Of a DNA stretch of 64,000 nucleotides, positions 51,663 to 59,473 are shown one piece after another. This stretch comes from Bacteroidales bacterium (GTDB lineage: Bacteria; Bacillota; Clostridia; Lachnospirales; Lachnospiraceae): contig JAMPFJ010000001.1 of the NCBI GenBank assembly GCA_023664535.1, positions 231,534 to 295,533 of the forward strand, read 5' to 3'. Below the pieces are notes generated by a model that was not told where the DNA came from, did not search any database, and was given only the letters and a program-made list of their open reading frames with translations. How positions within the stretch are numbered: the stretch's first letter is position 1; every line of letters starts with the position of its first letter. Both the position numbers and the translations under genes were made by a program.

Positions 51663-52979
51663 ATGAAAAGAAAAATAATCGCAGTAATGTCTGCACTAAT
51701 ATTATGTGGCAGTCTTTTAGCGGGCTGTGCCGGGAAAAAAGAGATAACCCTGATTATCAAGGTGCCTGATTTAGCGATGAATTCCGTCAGCAATCCGGAC
51801 ATTTCGGTTGCAGGTACTTTCTTGCAGCAGGCAGGTGAGGAGTTTGCAGCGCAGTATAAAGAAGCCGATGTCGCAATCCGGGTGGAAAATTTTGCCTATG
51901 TGGATGAAGTAAAAGCAATTACGGACAGCTTTGACACGGAGGATGCGCCCGATGTTCTCTATGAAGGCTATTTTAATATGGCATCTTATCTGCATACCGG
52001 CAAAGTAGTTCCGTTAGATGATATCATTTCGGACGAGCTGCGGAGTGATATTGATAATGCGTCCTGGGCGATGAGCATGGCGGATGGGAAAACCTATATG
52101 ATGCCGTTCTTAAGCATGCAGAATATTTTGATTTACAATAAAAAACTGTTCCGGGACTGCGGTCTTGATAAATACGTTACTGATGAGCAGACGATACAGA
52201 ATTGGACGATGGAGGAATGGACGGATATCCTGGACACGCTTGCCTCAAAGCTTCCGCAGCAGACGTATCCGCTGATGATGTACAGTAAAAATAATCAGGG
52301 CGATACCCATATCATGTCGTTTATCCGAAGCTTTGGAAGTGAAATTTTTGCTGAGGACGGGCATTTTGACTTTGAAAACGAGGCGGCGGTCGAGGCGCTG
52401 GAGTGGCTGCAGTCGGGCGTAGACAAGGGCTGGTATCCGCCTCATCCGGAAAACCTGGAGATTTCAGACTGCAACGAACTGTTTATCAATGAGCAGCTGG
52501 CAATTCATATTTTTAACAATGCAAACTTCATTCTCTATGACAATATGGAGGATTATGGGTATGTGAATTTTCCCGGTAATACGGCGACCTCTTTTGTAAC
52601 CGGTTTTGAAGTGTTTGACAATGGGGATGAGGTAAAGCTGCAGGCGGCAAAGGATTTTATCCAATATATATACGAAAATGATAAATGGCTGGAGCTGTCT
52701 GCCGGAAATATTCCGGTGAGCAGGAAGGTTGCCCAAAAATATCAGAATCAGATTACGATGCTGGATGAATTTACCAAAAATGCAGAAAACGTAGTGGATT
52801 TTATGAATAACAGTCCGAACTGGCAGGGGAATGACACCTCCGTCCGCAGCGTGTTCTGGCCGAATATCCATGAACTGCTGTCCAAAAGCGTTACTCCGCA
52901 GGAATGTGCAAAAAAACTGGATGAGACATGTAATGCCGCACTGGATGAAGGATGGGAAAACAGTGTGCTGCATGAATAA
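51663..52979 (+). CDS. Extracellular solute-binding lipoprotein, family 1, orphan
   Basis: 438 residues. N-terminal lipoprotein signal with lipobox LLAGC (Cys at about 21), then a type 1 sugar-binding-like fold with ADVAIRVENF, APDVLYEGYFNM and NGDEVKLQAAKDFIQYIYENDKW. No permease or ATPase for it lies in the window. Placed 10 bases after the hybrid kinase, it may present a ligand to the Cache sensor rather than to a transporter. Confidence 0.9.
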   Translation: MKRKIIAVMSALILCGSLLAGCAGKKEITLIIKVPDLAMNSVSNPDISVAGTFLQQAGEEFAAQYKEADVAIRVENFAYVDEVKAITDSFDTEDAPDVLYEGYFNMASYLHTGKVVPLDDIISDELRSDIDNASWAMSMADGKTYMMPFLSMQNILIYNKKLFRDCGLDKYVTDEQTIQNWTMEEWTDILDTLASKLPQQTYPLMMYSKNNQGDTHIMSFIRSFGSEIFAEDGHFDFENEAAVEALEWLQSGVDKGWYPPHPENLEISDCNELFINEQLAIHIFNNANFILYDNMEDYGYVNFPGNTATSFVTGFEVFDNGDEVKLQAAKDFIQYIYENDKWLELSAGNIPVSRKVAQKYQNQITMLDEFTKNAENVVDFMNNSPNWQGNDTSVRSVFWPNIHELLSKSVTPQECAKKLDETCNAALDEGWENSVLHE

Positions 52980-53061
52980 GTTTTATTTACAGGGGTATAC
53001 AGGATAGCACAGAGGAAGGTTCAGGGAAAAGGCAGGACCGTAGAGGCATGGAGACAGAAGA

Positions 53062-53802
53062 ATGGGTAAAAGAAGAGTGCTGATTGTAGAAGACCATAAA
53101 GAAATTAGCGAGATGCTGGCGGCGTTCCTCGAAGAGCATGGGTATGAGGCAGAGTGCGCCCAGGACGGAAAAAAAGCCTCCGCTCTGTTGAAAAGCAGGG
53201 AATATACGATTATTTTGATGGATTTAATGCTCCCCTATAAAAGCGGGGATGTTCTGCTTGAGGAGCTGCGGACACATGCGGATACTCCGGTAATCTGTTT
53301 GTCGGCTAAGTCCGGCATGGAGACAAGGCTGGAGGTGCTTCGGATGGGGGCGGACGATTACATTCTGAAGCCCTTTGATTTGGACGAGGTACTGGTAAGG
53401 ATGGAAGTCGTCCTGCGAAGAAGTGAGGGCGCAAGGACGGAGGAGGGGAAAAATGACGCTTTGGAAAAAGCTGTTTTAAGCTGCGATGGGCTGCGGCTGC
53501 TCCTTGCGGAACACCGGGTGGAATACAAGGGAAAAAATGTTCCGCTGACGTCGAAAGAGCTGCATCTCCTTAAGCTTTTTATGGAGCAGCCGACGAAAAC
53601 CTTTACGAAGGCAAATTTATATGAATCGGTATGGCAGGATACGTATTTTTACGAGGATAATACAATTAATGTGCATGTCAGCAATCTGCGCAGCAAATTA
53701 AGGAAGGCGACGGGACAGGATTATATTGAAACGGTATGGGGTATTGGCTACCGTCTGAAGGAAGAGGGAAAAAAGGAGGGGGAACATGTGGATTGGAATT
53801 AG
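53062..53802 (+). CDS. OmpR-family response regulator (cassette 2)
   Basis: 246 residues: receiver with E10-D11, phospho-acceptor D54 in IILMDLMLPYKSGD, Lys in YILKPFDLDEVLVRME, then winged-helix ending ETVWGIGYRLKEEG. The end overlaps the kinase gene by 17 bases. Its C-terminus is closely similar to the cassette 1 regulator, suggesting paralogy. Confidence 0.93.
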   Translation: MGKRRVLIVEDHKEISEMLAAFLEEHGYEAECAQDGKKASALLKSREYTIILMDLMLPYKSGDVLLEELRTHADTPVICLSAKSGMETRLEVLRMGADDYILKPFDLDEVLVRMEVVLRRSEGARTEEGKNDALEKAVLSCDGLRLLLAEHRVEYKGKNVPLTSKELHLLKLFMEQPTKTFTKANLYESVWQDTYFYEDNTINVHVSNLRSKLRKATGQDYIETVWGIGYRLKEEGKKEGEHVDWN

Positions 53803-54703
53803 CATACTCCTGTTCGTTCTATGTATATTTCTGCTGTTATACCGTTTTGCCATAAGACGGGAAATCCGGAAGCTGAAAGAGGAGCTTCCGCTGACGAGGG
53901 ACCTTTCGGATAACCGGCAGCTCAGCATAGCGTTGTTTGATAAAGAGCTGACAAACCTGGCTGCCGAAATAAATCATAATCTGGATTACCAGAAGCAGTT
54001 GAAGCTGCAGGCAGAGCAGTCGGAAAAAAGGCTGAAACAGTCGATTTCAGATATTGCCCATGATTTGCGCACTCCGCTTACCGTAATAAAGGGGAATTTG
54101 CAGATGCTGGAGCGGGGCGGGACGCTGGAGGGAAAAGATAAGCGGTATCTGCATATTTGCCAGGAGAAAGCGGATATGCTGAAAAATATGGTGGATGATT
54201 TCTTTGAAATGTCGGTACTGGAAAGCGACGGTACCCGTGTGGAGCTTTCGGAGGTGGATGTGACAAAGCTTCTGGTGCAGTTTCTTATCGACCATGAGGC
54301 GGTAATCAAGGAGCATAGCCTTACACCGGATATCCGGCTTCCGGAGAAAAGTATTATGGTGCCGATGGAGGAAAAGCTGTTTTTGAGAATGCTGGGGAAT
54401 TTATTCAATAATGTGCTGCAATATGCGGAGGGTTCTTTTGGTTTATCCATGGAGGTAATAAAAGAGAAGGAGAGGGACGTGTGCCGGATTGCGTTTTCTA
54501 ATGTGCTGCCGCCGGATTCCGATTTGGATATAGAGAGTCTGTTTGAGCGTACCTACCGGGGAAACCGGGCAAGACAGGGCTCCGGAGCGGGCCTGGGGCT
54601 TTATATTGTGAAGCTTCTGGCAGAAAAACAGGGTGCGGAGGTTTTTTCCCAAAAGGAAAAGGCGGAACTGGTTATCGGCGTGTGCTATCCGCTAAAAGGA
54701 TAG
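53786..54703 (+). CDS. Sensor histidine kinase (cassette 2)
   Basis: 305 residues. One N-terminal TM (about 3-22), no external sensor, H-box His92 in SDIAHDLRTPLTVIKGNLQML, N-box LGNLFNNVLQYAEG, and G-box GSGAGLGLYIVKLLAEKQGA. Same layout as the cassette 1 kinase. ATG 53786 overlaps the regulator gene. Confidence 0.92.
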   Translation: MWIGISILLFVLCIFLLLYRFAIRREIRKLKEELPLTRDLSDNRQLSIALFDKELTNLAAEINHNLDYQKQLKLQAEQSEKRLKQSISDIAHDLRTPLTVIKGNLQMLERGGTLEGKDKRYLHICQEKADMLKNMVDDFFEMSVLESDGTRVELSEVDVTKLLVQFLIDHEAVIKEHSLTPDIRLPEKSIMVPMEEKLFLRMLGNLFNNVLQYAEGSFGLSMEVIKEKERDVCRIAFSNVLPPDSDLDIESLFERTYRGNRARQGSGAGLGLYIVKLLAEKQGAEVFSQKEKAELVIGVCYPLKG

Positions 54704-54744
54704 GCTGGGTATAGTTTTTTCCCTGTACGTGAAGAATAATTACA

Positions 54745-54785
54745 GAAATTTAAAGAATTTAAGAAATTCTTTAAGTTTCTTTTTT
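54745..54785 (+). terminator. Long AT-rich hairpin with T6 between kinase and ABC genes
   Basis: Bases 54745-54760 pair with 54764-54779 (16 bp, one G-U pair), loop AAG, followed by T6 (54780-54785). As a terminator it would split cassette 2 into two RNAs. As a DNA element the same symmetry could be a response-regulator operator for the ABC operon; a TATTAT -10-like hexamer lies at 54785-54790. Confidence 0.6.
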
Positions 54786-54820
54786 ATTATAAGGAAAAGA
54801 CGGATAAATTGGAGGATACT

Positions 54821-55780
54821 ATGTCAAAGGTTTTAATTGAGGTAAACGGATTGGAAAAGCAGTACATGAAGCAGAAAGCTGTCCGGGATTTCTCTTTTCA
54901 GATTAAGGAAGGGATGATTTGCGGGCTTATCGGACCAAATGGAGCAGGGAAAACCACTATCATGAAAATGCTGGGCGGTCTGGTGCTGCCGACGAAGGGC
55001 AGTATTTCCGTCTACGGCGAGGATACGGAAAAGGGGCTTGCAAAAGCGAGAAGCCGGATGAGTTTTATGATTGAGACGCCTTATGCAAAAGAAAAAATGT
55101 CTGCCCGGGAGAATCTGGAAAAGCAGCGGCTGCAAAAAGGGATTCCGGATAAACACCGGGTAGAGGAGGTGCTGGAGATTACCGGTCTTGCCGATACCGG
55201 AAAAAAGCAGGTGAGGAATTTTTCGTTAGGTATGCGGCAGCGTCTCGGCATTGCCAATGCGCTTTTGGCAAAGCCAGAGATTATGGTATTGGACGAGCCG
55301 ATTAACGGTTTGGACCCGGAGGGGATTGTCGAGATTCGGGAGCTGCTGTTGAAACTGAATAAGGAAGAGCATATCACGATTATTATTTCCTCCCATATTT
55401 TAAGCGAGCTGTCTCTACTCTGTACGGATTATTTATTTATCCATCATGGGGAACTGATTCAGTTCATTGATACGGAGGGTCTGAAAAAAATGTGCAAGGA
55501 GCATTATTACATTCATACGGATAATGACGAGATGGCGCTGGCAGTACTTACGGAGCGTTTAGGGATAACCGATTATGACGTTGCCGGGGATGGAGGTATC
55601 TGTCTTTACGAGCATCTGGATAATATCCGGGAGGTTTCAAAGACGTTATATGAAGGCGGTGTAGTTCCGTTGGCACTTGGACTGAGGGAAGCAAATCTGG
55701 AGCAGTATTATATGGATATGGTAGGTGAGCAGAATGTGGAATATAATGAAAGCACAAAATTATCAAATCAGAGGGGATAA
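54821..55780 (+). CDS. ABC transporter ATPase (cassette 2)
   Basis: 319 residues: Walker A GPNGAGKTT (about 38-46), signature NFSLGMRQRLGIANALL, Walker B IMVLDEPINGLDPEG, and a C-terminal extension. It shares long identical stretches with the cassette 1 ATPase. ATG 54821 has GGAGG upstream. It overlaps the first permease gene by 35 bases. Confidence 0.93.
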   Translation: MSKVLIEVNGLEKQYMKQKAVRDFSFQIKEGMICGLIGPNGAGKTTIMKMLGGLVLPTKGSISVYGEDTEKGLAKARSRMSFMIETPYAKEKMSARENLEKQRLQKGIPDKHRVEEVLEITGLADTGKKQVRNFSLGMRQRLGIANALLAKPEIMVLDEPINGLDPEGIVEIRELLLKLNKEEHITIIISSHILSELSLLCTDYLFIHHGELIQFIDTEGLKKMCKEHYYIHTDNDEMALAVLTERLGITDYDVAGDGGICLYEHLDNIREVSKTLYEGGVVPLALGLREANLEQYYMDMVGEQNVEYNESTKLSNQRG

Positions 55781-56519
55781 CCTTGTCCTGTATGTCCTGC
55801 TGCTGGGATTATTGATTCCTCTTGGCAGTGCATGTATGGATTCCTCAAATCTGGGTGAACTGACCGGCGGTATTTTAATGGCACAGCTTGGCTCAATAAT
55901 GCCCTTAATTTATGGCATGGCATGTCTCGTTCTGATTTCCAGAATCTGTGGCTGGGACGCTGTGGACAAAACCATGAATTATGAGATTATGGCGGGACAT
56001 TCCCGGGCAGAGGTTTATTTTGGAAGAGTTCTCGTGAGTGTGTTATGGGGGCTTGGCGCCGGAATTATCATGCTGCTGTTTCCGCTTCTCGTTGTCAGCA
56101 TAATAAACGGATGGGGTAATAATATGGCTTTAGGTGATGTGGCGCTCCGGTGCATACTTGCCCTGTTTCCGATGCTCCGTCTGATTTGTGAGGTTGCCAT
56201 GCTTACCTTTTTACTGAAGAGCTTTTATCAGGCGCTGGTAATCGGATATGTTTTCTGCGATATCGTGATGGTGGGTGGAATGATTTATGAGGAGATGACG
56301 GATGCATCCCTTACTGTACAGACTGCTCTTTATAATCTTACCTGGGTATTGGATTTTAGTAATGCTAAGTATGAATATATTGACGGAAAGGATATTCCGG
56401 TGTTTCTGACAGCGGTCAGTCCTTCCATGGCGGCAGGTACAATTTTGGTGTCTCTGCTTGTGGGCGGAATCTGTCTGGCATTGGGCTATCGGATATTCCG
56501 GAAAGCGGATTTGCATTGA
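55746..56519 (+). CDS. ABC-2 type permease, first subunit (cassette 2)
   Basis: 257 residues starting MKAQNYQIRGDNLVLYVLLLGLLIPLG; six TM segments. Motifs VDKTMNYEIMAGHSRAEVYFGRVL and RLICEVAMLTFLLKSFYQALV recur in the next gene, so the two permeases are paralogs. Start choice is uncertain (ATG 55746 or ATG 55734). Confidence 0.85.
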   Translation: MKAQNYQIRGDNLVLYVLLLGLLIPLGSACMDSSNLGELTGGILMAQLGSIMPLIYGMACLVLISRICGWDAVDKTMNYEIMAGHSRAEVYFGRVLVSVLWGLGAGIIMLLFPLLVVSIINGWGNNMALGDVALRCILALFPMLRLICEVAMLTFLLKSFYQALVIGYVFCDIVMVGGMIYEEMTDASLTVQTALYNLTWVLDFSNAKYEYIDGKDIPVFLTAVSPSMAAGTILVSLLVGGICLALGYRIFRKADLH

Positions 56520-56576
56520 CAAAGAATAAAACAGTTGACGGACAGGCAGTCAATGAAGACGAGGGAGAGAATTAGG

Positions 56577-57356
56577 ATGAAAAATATTATAAAAGCGCAG
56601 ATATACCAGTTAAAAAGGGAGAAATTATGTTATGTGGTATTTGCCGTTATAGCGATTATGCAGATTGTCTCGTTAATCGTAGAACTGGGGTTTTCGGATA
56701 CGGCGGTATCTGCCGGAGCTTATCTGGCGGTAAACGGAAAAGATATCGTATCCACAGCCCTTATGTTTGCGATGGTTCTTACCGGACAAATCTGTGGAAA
56801 CGATTTTATGGATAAAACCGGTAATTATGAATTGATGGGCGGACATTTGCGGAAGGATATTTATTTTGGCAGGGCGGTACTCAGCATAGTGTTTGGCACG
56901 GCAGGAACGATGCTGCTTGGTATAGCTCCCGTTGCCGTTTTCTCTGTGATTAACGGATGGGGGGATGCCGTAAACATGGGGGATGTGGCAGTTTGTTATC
57001 TGCTGTCCCTTTTCCCGATTTTACGGGTTATCTGCGAATTTGTGTTTATCAGCTTTGTGATAAAAAATGCATATATTGTCATGGCGTTGGGCGTAATTAT
57101 CGGCATGGGACAGACGGCATGGATAGAGCTGTTTGGAAACGGCACGCTCATTTTTCTGGGAACGGGAAATCTGTATAAGCTGTTTGACTTTTCATCATGG
57201 AGCACGTTTACCTTAGTGGGTGAAAAGGAAATTATGATATATGATGCTGCCCTGACGGCAGGCGAAATTATAGGGACTGTGGCATCGTCGGTTTTGATTG
57301 GCGGTTTATTTTTACTGCTGGGCTTTCTGTTTTTTGAAAAAGACGATTTGAATTAG
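56577..57356 (+). CDS. ABC-2 type permease, second subunit (cassette 2)
   Basis: 259 residues, six TM segments, start MKNIIKAQIYQLKREKLCYVV. It has MDKTGNYELMGGHLRKDIYFGRAVL and RVICEFVFISFVIKNAYIVMALG, parallel to the first subunit. The two probably form a heterodimer. The ATG at 56577 has GGGAGAG upstream. The protease gene starts 11 bases after its stop. Confidence 0.85.
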   Translation: MKNIIKAQIYQLKREKLCYVVFAVIAIMQIVSLIVELGFSDTAVSAGAYLAVNGKDIVSTALMFAMVLTGQICGNDFMDKTGNYELMGGHLRKDIYFGRAVLSIVFGTAGTMLLGIAPVAVFSVINGWGDAVNMGDVAVCYLLSLFPILRVICEFVFISFVIKNAYIVMALGVIIGMGQTAWIELFGNGTLIFLGTGNLYKLFDFSSWSTFTLVGEKEIMIYDAALTAGEIIGTVASSVLIGGLFLLLGFLFFEKDDLN

Positions 57357-57366
57357 GAGGTAGAGG

Positions 57367-59004
57367 ATGATTTATGAGGATTTAGCATTTATCATATTGG
57401 AGACGGTTTTTGCGGCGGGACTATATCTGCTTGCCGGATATGCCACAAAAGCATTAAGTCCGAAATGGCGGCTTTGTTATGCGGTTCCTTTAATCGTCTG
57501 CTTTCTGGCGATAGCGGCATTCGGCTTTGAAAAGTCCCTGCTTTCTGCCTATCTTGGCACGGGGATTTTGCTGGTGGGATTTGTTAAGGATGCGGAAAAA
57601 CCCAGAAAAGCGGCCAGTGCAACGGCGGGAATCGGAATTTTGCTTTCCGCCGTAATATGCAGTGTTTATCCGGGCTACCGCTCGCCGGATTACGTGAAGG
57701 ATTTTAACCGGGGATTTGCAGAAATGAAAGCCCACTATGTACTGACAGAGCAAAAAGGGATAAACTGGGATGAGCTTTATGCAGAATATCTTCCCCGGTT
57801 TGAAGCGGCGGATAAGGCGCATGATAAGGTGGAAATATGTCTGGCATGGAATGATTTTGCGATGGAGTTTCACGACGGTCATGTGGCATATAGCGCAAAG
57901 GATGAGAATACGGCAAATAAGGCACTGGAGAAATTGTGCGGAAACGATTATGGCTTATCGTTAATAACAATGACGGACGGGCGGACAGCAGCGGTGAATG
58001 TGGAGGAGAAAAGCGCCGTTTCTGCCGCAGGGATTCATAACGGAACCGTGATTACCGCATGGGACGGCGTGCCGATAGATGAAGCGGTGGAAAATGCAGA
58101 GGAAACGGCGAAAAGGATTAGGAGCTATGCCTGCCGGGAAAATGAAGAGTTTTACCGTCCACTTATGGCTGCCGGAGCAGGAGGAGACAGCGTTACCATT
58201 TCCTACATAGATGAAAACGGCAGTGAACAGACGGTTACTGCGCCAAAGCTCGGTTCCTATGTGGAGCGCCTGAAAATGACCATGGAAATACTGGATAAGG
58301 GCGTAGAGATTTCCAATCTGGAATGGCAGGAGGTGGACGATAAGACCGCATTGCTCCGGATGCGGTTTATGGCTTATGACGCCAAAGAAAATTACGGGGA
58401 AATGGAAAAGGAAATCCGCGAAAAGCTTTTGGAGCTGAAAGAGGCAGGCATCACCAATCTGATTTTTGATTTGCGAAGCAACGCCGGAGGCTCCGGCACT
58501 TATGTGGAGCATATCGTCAAGCTGATTGCTCCGGAGGGGGAACATCTCTATGCTTATGACGGAGTGTTGGACTTAAAGAGCATGAAATACAAAAAGGACG
58601 ATGCATCGGGCGCCTATATAAAAGGAGAAGCCGAGCGTTATCGGGGAGAAAATATGTGGGCTGACGGGAAGATTATTATCCTGGTCAACGCACAAACCAT
58701 CAGTGCGGGGGACCATTTCAGCCGGATTGCCAGTGCATTTCCCAATGTGACGATAATGGGCTTTACCCATTCCAACTGTTCCGGTCAGGGAGTACATGGA
58801 ATAGAGTTTGATTACGGTGAGTTAGATTATTCTGCTGCATTGCTGTTAGAGGAGGACGGAACGGTTTTTTTGGATACCGATAAGAGCGGGGAGGCAACGG
58901 TTCCTTTGGATGTGCAGATTCCCTTTGATGAAACTGCAATAAAAATGATGTTTGATGAGGGGGAAGATTATGTGCTTTGGTATGCGAGGAATTATCTTGA
59001 ATAA
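57367..59004 (+). CDS. Membrane-embedded S41 family (tail-specific-like) peptidase
   Basis: 545 residues. Four N-terminal TM segments (about 5-105) precede an external part: a helical region with the motif DGHVAYS (about 175), a PDZ-like domain (about 200-285, SAAGIHNGTVITAWDGVPIDEA) and the S41 core with FDLRSNAGGSGTYVEHI and the predicted catalytic Ser446 in AQTISAGDHFSRIA. S41 enzymes are serine proteases acting on C-termini or peptides. Its place as last gene of a TCS-ABC cassette is unusual and suggests processing or destruction of the peptide the system senses. Confidence 0.88.
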   Translation: MIYEDLAFIILETVFAAGLYLLAGYATKALSPKWRLCYAVPLIVCFLAIAAFGFEKSLLSAYLGTGILLVGFVKDAEKPRKAASATAGIGILLSAVICSVYPGYRSPDYVKDFNRGFAEMKAHYVLTEQKGINWDELYAEYLPRFEAADKAHDKVEICLAWNDFAMEFHDGHVAYSAKDENTANKALEKLCGNDYGLSLITMTDGRTAAVNVEEKSAVSAAGIHNGTVITAWDGVPIDEAVENAEETAKRIRSYACRENEEFYRPLMAAGAGGDSVTISYIDENGSEQTVTAPKLGSYVERLKMTMEILDKGVEISNLEWQEVDDKTALLRMRFMAYDAKENYGEMEKEIREKLLELKEAGITNLIFDLRSNAGGSGTYVEHIVKLIAPEGEHLYAYDGVLDLKSMKYKKDDASGAYIKGEAERYRGENMWADGKIIILVNAQTISAGDHFSRIASAFPNVTIMGFTHSNCSGQGVHGIEFDYGELDYSAALLLEEDGTVFLDTDKSGEATVPLDVQIPFDETAIKMMFDEGEDYVLWYARNYLE

Positions 59005-59053
59005 AGCTTATCAATAATATCCACAATAAAAACATACGGAGAAACACAGTGAG

Positions 59054-59107
59054 GGGACTGTCCTACGGAGAACATAAAAACAGGTTTTTCGTGGGACAAT
59101 CCCTTTT
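59054..59107 (+). terminator. Hairpin after the S41 peptidase gene
   Basis: GGGACTGTCCTACG (59054-59067) pairs with CGTGGGACAATCCC (59090-59103), 14 positions with one G-U and one mismatch, then TTTT. The GGGACTGTCC core also resembles REP/MITE-type palindromes common in Firmicutes, so it may be a mobile remnant serving as a terminator. Confidence 0.5.
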
Positions 59108-59163
59108 GTGGGATTTGGATTGAAAAACTTCTTGTTTTTTAGGTTTCATTTTAAAAAGGAGTG

Positions 59164-59172
59164 TGTTATAAT
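59164..59172 (+). promoter_or_regulatory. Extended -10 promoter candidate for the small TM protein and bactofilin
   Basis: TGTTATAAT at 59164-59172 is a TGN-extended consensus -10 without a good -35. The small TM gene starts at 59231. Confidence 0.45.
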
Positions 59173-59230
59173 AAATTCTAATCGTGCAAAGGGATAAATA
59201 ATCAAACTGTATAGGAAAGGATATCTAGTT

Positions 59231-59458
59231 ATGCCAGCTGAAAAAAAGAAGAAAGATACAAAGAATATACAGGCGAAAAAAAGAAAACGAGTAAATCGTT
59301 TGAAAATGATGATTGTTGCTGGTGCGGTTATATTGTTGTTCACCTCTGTTTTTCTCAATGCGATTTTGGTGATTAAGGTGTTACATTTGGAAAATCAGAT
59401 TGAACATTTATATTCGGAGGTTCCTGTATCCTATATGCAGAATCCTTTAGATTTATAA
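59231..59458 (+). CDS. Small single-TM basic protein, unknown
   Basis: 75 residues: a very basic N-terminus (KKKKDTKNIQAKKRKRVNRLK), one TM (about 28-50, MMIVAGAVILLFTSVFLNAILVIKV), and a short external leucine-containing segment. The layout recalls bitopic division proteins such as FtsL/DivIC, but it is too short to assign. It is encoded 15 bases before the bactofilin gene, so the two may act together at the membrane. Confidence 0.65.
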   Translation: MPAEKKKKDTKNIQAKKRKRVNRLKMMIVAGAVILLFTSVFLNAILVIKVLHLENQIEHLYSEVPVSYMQNPLDL

Positions 59459-59473
59459 GCATTGGAGGAAAAC

